DNA of 64,000 nucleotides. Origin: Dipteronia dyeriana (lineage: Eukaryota; Streptophyta; Magnoliopsida; Sapindales; Sapindaceae). Of this stretch, positions 11,356-21,273 are shown piece after piece; positions within the stretch are counted from its first letter, which is position 1; each line of letters begins with the position of its first letter. A program made the position numbers and the translations under genes. The notes under the pieces were generated by a model. That model made no database searches. It saw nothing but the letters and a program-made list of their open reading frames with translations, and was not told the DNA's origin. The stretch spans positions 6,520,001-6,584,000 of the forward strand of contig CM065296.1 in NCBI GenBank assembly GCA_032871835.1. The letters are read 5' to 3'.

Positions 11356-13660
11356 ATGGAGATTGATCATGTTGATTCAATGGAGGGGAGTAGTGACTCG
11401 GGTCCTGAGACCTTAGAGAATTCTAGCTCCATTGGAAAGGGGAAGATTTCAAAGGGTATACGGGTAGGTGGTAGGAAAGGGAAAAAAAAGTCACAATGTT
11501 GGGTACATTTTGAAGAATATGTTAGTCAAGAGGGGAAGAAAAGAGCTAGATGCAAGTATTGTGGTGATTCTTATGCATTTTACTCCGGTTGTAGCACAAC
11601 AAATATGAACACACATATTGCTAAACAGTGTAAAAAATATCAGCCTATAGATCCAACACAAAATGTGTTGGTGAAACAACCACCTTTATCAGGTTTTGGG
11701 AGTAGTTTAGGGGTGTCAAAATTTGATAAGCTGAAATGTAAGAGAGCCTTAGCAAAAATGTTGATACTTGATGAATTACCATTTAGATTTGTTGAGAATC
11801 GAGGATTCCATAGGTTTTGCTTTGAACTTTGTCCTCTATTTGATCTCCCATCTAGGAGAACCATTGTTAGAGAGTTGTATCAATTATACATTGATGAGAA
11901 TATTAAGTTGAATAAGTATTTTAATCGGAGTAAGGTGAGGGTTTGTCTAACCACAGACACGTGGACATCAATACAAAATATTAACTACATGGTTGTCACT
12001 GCTCATTTTATTGATTATGATTGGCAGCTGCAGAAAAGGATTCTGAGCTTTAGTCAAATAGTTGATCATAAGAGAGATTCAATTGGAAAGTGTATTGAGA
12101 ATGTCTTGATTGAATGAGGTATTGATAAAGTTTTCACAATAACCGTGGATAATGCAACTGCAAACACCACTGCCATTGGTTATGTGATTAGGAAATTAAA
12201 TAGTTGTCAAGATAATGGAGCGGTTTTAGGGGGCAAGTACTTGCATGTACGGTGTTGTGCACACATCCTAAATCAAATAGTCGGTGATGGGTTGAAAGAT
12301 TTGCATGACTCAATTGTAGCAATTCGCAATACAGTGAAATTTGTGAAATCTTCTCCCAGTAGACTAGAACAATTTAAAAAAGCTATTGCACATGAGAAGA
12401 TTGGGACTAAGGGGTTGGTAGTGCTAGATGTTCCTACTAGGTGGAATTCAACTTACTTGATGTTGGAAAGTGCAGTGAAGCTTAGAAAAGCATTTGAGCG
12501 ATTAGGAGAGGAAGATATTCAATATGTGAACTAGTTTAGAGATGATGAAAATGACCATAGGCGGATTGGACCCCCGAATTTTGATGATTGGGATAATGCC
12601 AAGGTATTTATCAATTTCTTAGCAACTTTTTAGGATATTACTTTGGATTTTAGTGCATCTTTACGTGTGACATCCAACATTTATTTTAAGAGTTGGTGCA
12701 CAATTCGTAATCAACTAAATTCATTAACCACTGAAAGAGATCTGCCTGTGAGTAAAATTGCTTTGAGTATGCAACAAAAATTTGACAAGTATTGGGGGGG
12801 TTTAGAAAAAACCAATAACTTGTTAATCTTGGAAGTTGTTCTTGACCCAAGGTACAAATTGGGTTATATGAAGTTTCGGTTTGATTCCATTTTTGGTGTG
12901 GAAGAATCTGAATCCATGATTTCTAAGTTGAAAGGTGTGTTGTTAGACTTGTATGAATGGTATAACAGATTTTATGGTAGTTCGGGTGGGGGTGCAAAGC
13001 AAACCGATGATGTGTTCTCATTTGGAGTTGGTGGTGGACCTAATGATGACTTAGAAATCAGTAGGTTAAAGGCAACTGATCAAGAGGATAGTTTATGGGG
13101 AATGAAGCAACAAGAAGAAGATATTAATAAAGGGAAAAGTGAGGTGGATTTGTATTTGTTGGAGCATGCTGAGAAATTGAATGAGAGGTTTGATGTTTTG
13201 TCTTGGTGGAAGAATTCTTTACTGAAGTTTCCTATATTATCAATGGTTGCAAGAGATGTGTTTGCGATGCCGGTTTCAACAGTTGCTTCTGAGTCCGCAT
13301 TTAGCACTGGTGGTCGCATTCTTGATCCATTTAGGAGTTCTTTGACTCCTAAAATAGTTGAGGGGTTAATTTTGACCGGAAATTGGTTGCAAACAACTTG
13401 CTCTATTACTGAACCGTGTGTTGTTCAAGAGCATGCTCAAAATCAAGATGAATCGGTTCATTTATTAGAACATTATATCAATGTTGAAACCGGTAAACAT
13501 TTAATATTTAGGTTGAATTATCAAATTTGTTTATATTTTATTAATGTTATATATTACTATGAAAGTTTATTGTTTATTGTTTTTGTTTTAATCTTAAATG
13601 TAGAGTATGAAAGTGGAGTAACAAATGTTTATATGGAGGATAAAAATAAGGAAGGATGAT
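11356..13660 (+). pseudogene. hAT transposase, three in-frame premature stops
   Basis: All three open segments (11356-12117, 12145-12534, 12643-13660) share one frame, so this was a single exon of about 700 codons. Order of parts: a BED zinc finger (CWVHFEEY, CKYC, HIAKQC; codons about 48-95), an RNase H-like core with TTDTWTS and TVDNATAN, a DUF4413-like segment (DPRYKLGYMKF) and a hAT dimerisation domain (VLSWWKN, ASESAFSTGGR, RSSLTPK). The stops are TGA at 12115, TAG at 12532 and TAG at 12631. The first fits a Trp codon changed G-to-A. No frameshift is seen, so decay is by point change only. The tail after about 13500 probably reads into an intron or untranslated sequence. Confidence 0.92.
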
Positions 13661-14294
13661 CAATGAAACTATGAAGGTATGCCTTTAATTGTTTGTATAT
13701 GCATATAATTGTTTGATAGCATGGATGCAACTTACTTATTTAACTGACATTACTAATTATTATTTTATTTATGAATGCAGCCATGCAGGAAAGCCTAGCA
13801 GTCTTGCTTATTTTATAATTTTGATTTTAAGTTTGGATTTGGATTTATTTTATAATTTTGATTTTAAGTTTGGATTTGGATTGTAGTATTTCTTTGGAGT
13901 TTGTATTTGGACTGTAGTATTTATTTGGAGTATTTATTTGGATTGTAATTTTTATTTGGATTGTAATTTTTATTTGGAGTTTGAATTTATGATTTAATGT
14001 TTTTACTTTTTATATTGGATATTTTAATTGTATGTCACTTATGAAGTGATGTATGTCTTGTATGGAGATATGTTTGTAGTAAGTAATTTCATGTTTATTT
14101 AATTTGTGATTTTTTAATGAAGTATAACTTAAATATTATTAGTTATATTTGATTTGGGTTTGGGCTAGTAAAATTTATCAAACTTGTATCCAAAATTAGA
14201 ATCCAACAAGGTAACAACTAACAACAGTCCATTAAAGATAAAAAATTATTAAAAAAACTCCCCATCAATTAAAAAATGCCCATTAGGCTCAAAA

Positions 14295-14466
14295 CCAAAA
14301 TGAACCGAACCGAATCGAACCGAACCGATTCAAATCAGTTCAGTTCAGTTCGGTTACCATTTCTTATTCGGTTTAAACCGGTTCACTTTTGGGTAAACCG
14401 AAATATTTTCGGTTTAGTTCGGTTTTAGTCAAAACCGAACCGAACCGAACCGAACCGAACCGAACC
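14295..14466. repeat. Right subterminal CCGAAC motif cluster
   Basis: Includes a perfect run of CCGAA/CCGAAC repeats at 14434-14465 and AAACCGG motifs, mirroring the left cluster of the hAT element. Confidence 0.75.
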
Positions 14467-14634
14467 TACCCACCCCTAAATATTTATATTAAAGAATTTT
14501 CATCAACCGTGAATGTAATGTTTATCTGTTTAATTAATAATACTTGTTAAAAACACATGAGACACTAGTGTCTCACTTACTAGCAATAGCAATTAGCAAC
14601 ATATTACATATATATTCTGATTATGAGTTATCGA

Positions 14635-15245
14635 TCAAGGTTTAAAAAGCTTGTTGTTACATTTACATTTCCAGGAGAGAAGATAATAACTGCTGCCACC
14701 TTCTTCATCATGATGTGATGTTGTTTTGAAAAATCTTTTGAATTTGTTATTCCACCTCCATTGATGAGGCTGAATAACCAGAGTAGCCATGCATGGCCTG
14801 CAATTCAAGCACTTGTTGATGCACCCTGGTGGCCTTGAACCCACCGCCTTCTCTTTTTCCTTCAGTTGTACACTATTACTCCCGTGATCCTCCTTGTAGA
14901 TTGGAAACCCTAAACCAACTGCCAAATTATATACATCCAAAAACACACTCAATGAAATTATATTCACAACAAAGTCACACAAACCTTTTCGAGTTCGATC
15001 TCATGCAAATTTTAAGTTTTCAGGATTTCTAGTTCTGTATTACTATACAAGACTAAAAATCCTGAAAACTTTTGTATATAGACATCTGCATTAGAGAATG
15101 TTCGTAGTGGGGTACGATTTTTTTGCTTACATGTTTTGAAAGGGATCAGAGAGATGAGTAAAAACATGAAGAGAATCATTGCAACATGAAGACCACCACT
15201 TTGGTAGTTAGCTGATGAAGAAGAATAAGAAGAAGAAGAAGCCAT
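14635..15245 (-). CDS. EPF-like (EPFL) secreted cysteine-rich signalling peptide
   Basis: Two exons: 15131-15245 (ATG at 15245, giving MASSSSYSSSSANYQ) and 14635-14918, separated by a 212-bp intron with donor GTAAGC and acceptor TTGGCAG. The product is 132 residues. An N-terminal hydrophobic stretch (VAMILFMFLLISLI) fits a signal peptide. The C-terminal mature part carries the EPF family pattern GSRPPGCINKCLNCRPC followed, after a loop of about 40 residues, by WKCKCNNKLFKP at the stop. Six cysteines are present (C-x3-C-x2-C-x2-C and C-x-C). EPF/EPFL peptides are ligands of ERECTA-family receptors in stomatal patterning, inflorescence growth and leaf-margin development. The long loop and LFKP end suggest an EPFL (1/2/3/8-like) member and not EPF1/EPF2; the exact orthologue is not settled. 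An upstream in-frame ATG at 15398 is less likely because it breaks the signal peptide context. Confidence 0.88.
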
Positions 15246-16952
15246 CAAGCTTTCATTGAAGTACGGAGTAGTGTAGTGTCGATATGATCTTCTTATAACA
15301 GCTTGTGATTGGTGAATATTGAAACAATATGTAATTATATATACGAGGATGGATAATGGAAAGACTACAAGACAAAACGAAAGTGTCCTGGGAGACATAA
15401 TTATTCTGATTTTGAGTGATCAGTAAATTGAAAAAGCTATAATAAGCTACTGTCAAGTCAAAGCTGGCATCTAAGGTCTGAGATCTCTCACTTTTCCATT
15501 GAAGCTGCAGCATGCACCAATTTAGCACACTGAACTGGGGTTGCTGTTGCTCATATAATATTTACTTTAACTAATTACAACACAAGTTAAAAGTGGAGTA
15601 GTTTCTTTGTTAATACAGGTCTGTCAAAACGTGTAGTACAGGTAAATTGGATCGGTGGGAACCAGGGGAGTGGTAAATTAAAGTAAAGTAATAGTAATAG
15701 TTAAAGTAGTAAAACATTGTGTTTTGTGTCAGTGTTTATATATGTGTGTGTGTATATCGAAAAAAAGGTTAAAAACAGAAGAGTAGTTACCAAAGAGACC
15801 AGAATTTTAACTTGTACAAGTTGCTGTAACAATTGTCAGAAGAGTTACAAAATCTGTCTGTTTTTATCGGGTATGATTATGAAGCCACATCAACAGCACT
15901 AGTACTAGTCTCGATCTGTGACTCAGTTACGTAAATGTTGATGTTGCACTGCACTGCCCTGGTTGGAACAAGAACAAGAACAAGATCAGTCTAATCAGCT
16001 ATCTGAGACTGAGAGAAAATATTTGATTATTTTCAAATTGTCAATATTTTAACAAGCAAGAATGTGAGGTCCACGTACCTTGATTCAGTATGTTTTTTTA
16101 ATAATTATATATCAGGAATTGAGTTCTCTTTTGATTCGATGGTTCGAATTCTCTGTCAGTATACATGCCGTAAAAGAGAATTGTTATAAACAGCAGCTTA
16201 TTTGGGCCATGTTTTGTGTTCTGTGAGAGACTACTTGAACAAGGTTTGATTGAGCTGCTCTTCAGGTTTTATCCAGTCCATTAAAGGAAAAAGCCCATTG
16301 GATTGACCCATTACAAAAGTTACGACAAATCAGAGAAGAAATAAGAGATGATTTCAGGATATATTCATGACTCCAATTCAATCCCTCTAAATGTGTATAA
16401 AGTAGTAGCAGTAGGTGTATTTAGACATTGTTGTGGTTGATGGATGGCATTCAGTGGCACATTTTAGACTTGCCTTAATAAGTTAATAGTGGTTTTGGTA
16501 TGGAGTCTGGACAAGAATCCTACAGATCATATTCTGATTTTGTGACAACATCATGGGCCCATGTCAGGTCCAAAAGGTTCCTTTCTTATTCAAACTTCTT
16601 TTTCAGAAATAAAAATAATTGGAGAGTTTTACCAACTCTATCACCAAAAGTAGAGGACCACAATCATAGGATGCCCACCACCAGACATCACACATCTAAA
16701 TGATTTTCTAAATTTACACTTAACTACCCATTTATTTCGGTTTTCTCGTAATCACCCCCAACCAATGAACCAAGTCAAGTTCCAACATCCATGTCAAGCA
16801 AAATCCTCAGTGATCACATTTAACTAACCCAAGAGAATTTATTTGTTTATTTATATAAGACCCCATAAAACAGAGTTATTTATCTTTTGATATCACAAGG
16901 ATTGAAGACTAGAGAAGATTCTTGGTGGATTGCCTCGGAGATAATGCCTCTA
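15246..16952. other. Upstream region of the EPFL gene and intergenic spacer
   Basis: No gene recognised. The first few hundred bases likely contain the EPFL promoter. A short (GT)n/(TA)n patch lies near 15737. Open frames here (such as 16500-16703) have no recognisable domain. Confidence 0.5.
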
Positions 16953-16961
16953 TTTAATATA

Positions 16962-19227
16962 GGATTAATAGCATCGATGTCCCCTGAACTTATAGCACGG
17001 TAGTAAAGTGTCCCCTGAACTTTATTTTTCTTACCATTAAACCCCCAGAACTTTCATTTATTGGTAATAGCTGATAGAAGTTAAACGAACTGCAAAAGAA
17101 AATTACACTTACATTTTCTGATTATATGAATAATTGTATTAAAACTGAAAAAAATATAATAATATCACACAAACACTTTTTGACATGTTTGACTAATGTC
17201 CAAAAAAATAAAAAATGGTTAATAGCATCATTAGCCCCTGAACTTATAGAGCGGTAGCAAAGTGCCCCCTAAATTTTTTTTCTTGGCATTAAACCACCTG
17301 AATTTTCATTTATCGGCAATAACTGACAGAATTGAAACAATTTTCAAGGAAAAATTACACATACACACCTTGATTATATGAATAATTGCTTTAAAACTGG
17401 AAAAATATAATAATATCACACAAACAACCTTTGATCTGTTTGACTAATGTCCAAAAAAATAAAAAATAATGATATTAATAATATTAATATATTTTGAAAA
17501 TTATATTATAAAATCCTAAATATTAAATTAAAAACCTTTAATTACTTAATTAAGGTTAAAATGGAAAAAATCTAATGAATAAACTTTTTTTTTTCCAAAA
17601 ATTATTATCACCCTAATAAAAAAATTCTGTGTTTATGAAATATATGTGAACTCAATGGGCTTGTTCACCGGATTAGAAGGAAAAATGCAAAATGATGTTC
17701 ATAATCTCTCTTCAATTCCTGAATGTTTGTAGTTATTGTACTTCCATTTTTCGTTTGAATCACATAATTCGTTTCCAAGAATCGGTAATCAACAACATTA
17801 GAGGACCACAAATCGTTTGTTTCAAATATATCACTAAATGAAACAAATCAAAACACGCAACATAGAAATTTTACATCATCTAGAATCTAAGGATCGAACT
17901 GAAGAATCTCGAAACTGACCCTGTAACACAACACCAAACTAATTACAAAAATCAAACTTTCCTTAATCATGTATTATTGAATGAATTAGAATGGCCACTT
18001 CATCGGTTGTTGGGGCCGCTCGATTATCTACAAAATTTATAGGAACACAAAATATAAAAAAGAAATTGGTTGTTGAGCTTCATTTGAGTGGATGAGGTTT
18101 GATATTACATTCTTGATGAGCCATCCCCTTCCATTGCCAGTTCATCACCACCCACATGATCTTTCTCTGTTTTGGTCCTCTTGAAACTCTCATTTTCACT
18201 TGTTTCAACAACAACTTCTTCTTCTTCTTCTTCTTCTTCATCATCATCAACCCTTTTGTGACCTGTGAACAAGCCAAACTAATCAAAAACCCTCCAACCA
18301 CCACACCCACCACCACACAACCACCCAAACTAATCAAGCCACCACCACCAATCCAAAACCCTAATCAAAATCAAATACCCACCAATAGTTCTTCGTTCAT
18401 CAACACCCACACACTCATACGACGACAACCACCAACAACGTCGATTCGGTTGAAGAGGTTCTTTCAGTTTGTTGTGAGAGAGAGAGAGAGTGATTCGAGA
18501 AAGAGAGTGTTCCAGATCGAGATTGGGTTTGATGAATGGTGAAAGAGATTAAGAAAGGGAACTGGAGATGAGATTGAGAGAGGAGAGAAACAAGAAGATA
18601 GTGTTAAGGAAAGAGGAGAGAGAAAGTGATAGTATTTTTTAGGTTTATTTAAATATTTATTTGTTATTGTTATTTTAATTTTTCTAATTTAGTTTTATAT
18701 TAAATGCATTTCTTAATTTATTTTTTAGTTTATATTAACATTTAATCATTTTAAAATTTAATTATTATGTAATTTTTTGATAATAATACTTATTATTTAG
18801 TTAGTGGGACAGAGAAATGAAATTTAATTTAATTGTATTTAATATATATTAAAAAAATTAATTTTTGTTTTTAAAATACAATTATTATTTTTTTCTTTAC
18901 ATTAGTCAAACAGGTTAAAGGGTAATTTTGTGATATTATTATATTTTTCTAGTTTAAATATAATTATTCATATAATCAAGGTGTATAAATGTAATTTTTT
19001 CTTATTATATTTTTCTAATTTTAATACAATTATTTATATAATCAAGGTTATAAATGTAATTTTCTCTTAACGTCTGTTTAGTTTCTGTCAGCTATTATTA
19101 ATAAATAAAAATTCAGAGGGTTTAATACTAAGAAACAAAATTTAAAAGAGGGTTTAATACAAGAAACAAAATTTAAAAGACATTTTACTACCACACTATA
19201 TATTCAGGATATCAGTGTTATTAACCC
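16962..19227. mobile_element. Non-autonomous long-TIR Mutator-like element
   Basis: The ends are long inverted repeats: 16962 onward (GGATTAATAGCATCGATG, CGGTAGTAAAGTGTC) matches the reverse complement of the segment ending at 19227 (GGGTTAATAACACTGAT). The element is flanked by a perfect 9-bp duplication TTTAATATA (16953-16961 and 19228-19236), the MULE signature. The left TIR region is itself duplicated: a second copy begins near 17217, period about 255. The right end has matching partial duplications. No transposase is present. Confidence 0.88.
18070..18630. other. Gene-like internal segment of the MULE, possible captured fragment
   Basis: This part is richer in C and G than the rest of the element. 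It contains a (CTT)n run, a CCACCAC-rich stretch and a plus-strand open frame (18156-18542, 128 codons, Pro/Thr/Asn-rich). A (GA)n patch follows at 18475. Capture of host gene pieces is common in such elements, but I recognise no donor gene and no domain, so function is not claimed. Confidence 0.35.
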
Positions 19228-19245
19228 TTTAATATATAATGAAAA

Positions 19246-19354
19246 TGTTATAATAAGCCTACACGTGGGCTGGCTTCCACAATAAACTTACATGTGGATT
19301 TCCATATGACAAGCATGCAAGTATATATGGTGATGACTCAGGCAAATTGAGATG

Positions 19355-19389
<35 letters not shown>

Positions 19390-19538
19390 CTCATTTCTTT
19401 TGAAAGAGTGTGTAGAATGAATTGAAGCATAATAAATGTATATTTCTCTCGCCCCTCTCCTCTTCTTGTTTTGTTTCTATTATTCTATATTATTATTAAT
19501 ATTTAGTACTTCATCTATTATTTCTTTTTAATTTATAA
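19246..19538 (+). repeat. Left LTR of the copia element
   Basis: About 293 bp, starting TGTTATAATAAGCCTAC. It includes a (TA)n microsatellite at about 19357-19387 that is much shorter in the right LTR, and an extra AT-rich block near the 3' end missing from the right LTR. Confidence 0.85.
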
Positions 19539-20083
19539 GACGTTATCAGCACGATTTCAGAACTTGAAGTTTCTGAATTTTATTTTCATTGGAACCTGAA
19601 GTTTCTAAATTTATTTTCAGAATCTGAAGTTTCTGAATTTTGTTTCCATTAAAACCTAAAGTTCCTAAATTTATTTCAGACCCTGAAGTTTCTGAATTTT
19701 ATTTTTCATTGGAACCTGAAGTTCCTAAATTTATTTTCAGAACTCAAAGCTTCGAATTTATTATTACTAGAACCTGAAGCTTCTAGATTTTTATTTATCA
19801 ATACCAGAACCTGCAGTTCTGGATTTCGTTTCTCACATTTTATTTACTTTTACGCTATTTAATTTCCCGCAATTTATTTACTTTTATGTCATTTTTATTT
19901 AAACAGTTTGGTCACTTATCCAAAAACATGAAGTTTATGGATATATTTATCATCACTGGAACATGAAACGTTTGGATTTATTTACTCATAAATATTCCTT
20001 TATATATCTGAAAATTTAAATTCATCAGATTTTTATCAGACCATAAGTTTTGACTCCGATTCTGATTTTCAGATAACCAGAAG

Positions 20084-20711
20084 ATGTCAAAACTTGCAAG
20101 CCTAAATTTTGCTGCACTGGAAGTATCTGGGGACAACTACATGTCCTGGGTAATTGACGCCAAATTATTGTTAAAATCAGAAGGCTTGTATTATACCATT
20201 GAAGAAGGGGATGAGGCAACGGAACAAGACAAGGCCACTGCTATGGTCATTATCCGTCGCCATTTACATGAAGATCTAAAAGCCCAGTACATTACCGTCA
20301 TGGAACCAGAAGTTCTGTGGCAAGAATTAAAAGACCGTTTTGATAACCAACCCGATGTTGCATTACCAAATGCAAGGTATCAGTGGCAACATTTACGTTT
20401 TCAAGACTTTAGGTCAGTCTCTGAATATAACTCTGCTTTATTCAAAATTACTACACAGCTGAAATTGTGTGGTCAAGAGGTAACAGAAAATGATATGTTG
20501 GAAAAAATATTTACAACCTTCCATGCCTCAAACATGATATTACAGCAGCAATATCGAGAAAGTCGATTCTCAAAATATTCAGAGCTAATATCAAGTCTTT
20601 TGGTTGCAGAGAAAAATAATGAGCTTTTAATAAAAAAATCATGAATCTCGCCCGACCGGCTCTGCATCATTCATAGAAATGAATGCTAATACTGTTGGGG
20701 GACATAATCGC

Positions 20712-20745
<34 letters not shown>

Positions 20746-21155
20746 CTTACTGTGGTAGTGGTCGTGGTCTTTAGCGTGGTCTGGGTCGCGGAAGAGCATA
20801 TGATTATTATAATCCGGGTGGTTATAATCAAAACATTCCTCAGAAGCAGAATGTTAACAATGTCAGGCCAGATAAAAGAAATAATATCCAAAAGGGGACT
20901 AAGAAAGATGACAGTGTATGTTTTAGATGTGGCTGTCATAATCATTGGTCACGTACATGCCGCACACCTAAACATTTGGTTGAGCTGTATCAAGCATCAA
21001 TCAAAGGGAAAGAAAAGGGAAAGAATCCTGAAACCAACTTTATGGAGGAATCGGATTTTATGGATATTACCCAGTTTAATGTTTCTGATTTTCTAGTTAA
21101 TCCAAATGACAAAGTGACCACTTCAATTGGTGATGGAAATGTCTATACCAATTAA
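20084..21155 (+). pseudogene. copia Gag, frameshifted
   Basis: 20084-20644 encodes the UBN2/gag-type region (starts MSKLASLNFAALEVSG; includes VLWQELKDRFDNQ). It is ended early by a shift in the A run at 20632-20638. In another frame the protein continues with an Arg-Gly repeat from (CGTGGT)n at about 20708-20745, a stop near 20774 and a nucleocapsid knuckle CFRCGCHNHWSRTC (CX2CX4HX4C), ending at TAA 21153-21155. Gag packages the element RNA. The repeat and A-run are natural slippage sites. Confidence 0.88.
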
Positions 21156-21273
21156 GTACTCTTTATAATATTTTTGCTATCATGTTAAATGCTTCTATAA
21201 ATATTCTTTATATAATATATACTTTTGATCACTCCATCTAATATGCATTTTTTCTTTGTGAAGCACAACAAAT

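Larger units (their letters stand above)
9201..14478. mobile_element. hAT DNA transposon, complete ends, inactive transposase
   Basis: The termini are inverted: TAGGGGTGGG at 9201-9210 and CCCACCCCTA at 14469-14478. They are flanked by an 8-bp target duplication with one mismatch (ACTATTTA at 9193-9200, AATATTTA at 14479-14486). Eight-base duplications and TAGGGGTG-like ends are hAT hallmarks. Both subterminal zones (9222-9370 and 14295-14466) are packed with CCGAAC/GGTTCGG and AAACCGGTTT motifs. The transposase is at 11356-13660 and is broken by three stops. The 5' part holds several internal duplications. Confidence 0.93.

Noticed and set aside
18080..18542. Proline-rich or Lys-rich protein on either strand
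   Set aside because: Composed of simple (CTT)n and CCACCAC repeats inside a non-autonomous MULE; kept only as a possible captured fragment.
20667..20945. Thr-rich minus-strand protein and Val-rich plus-strand protein
   Set aside because: They are alternate-frame readings of the (CGTGGT)n repeat that encodes the Arg-Gly part of copia Gag.
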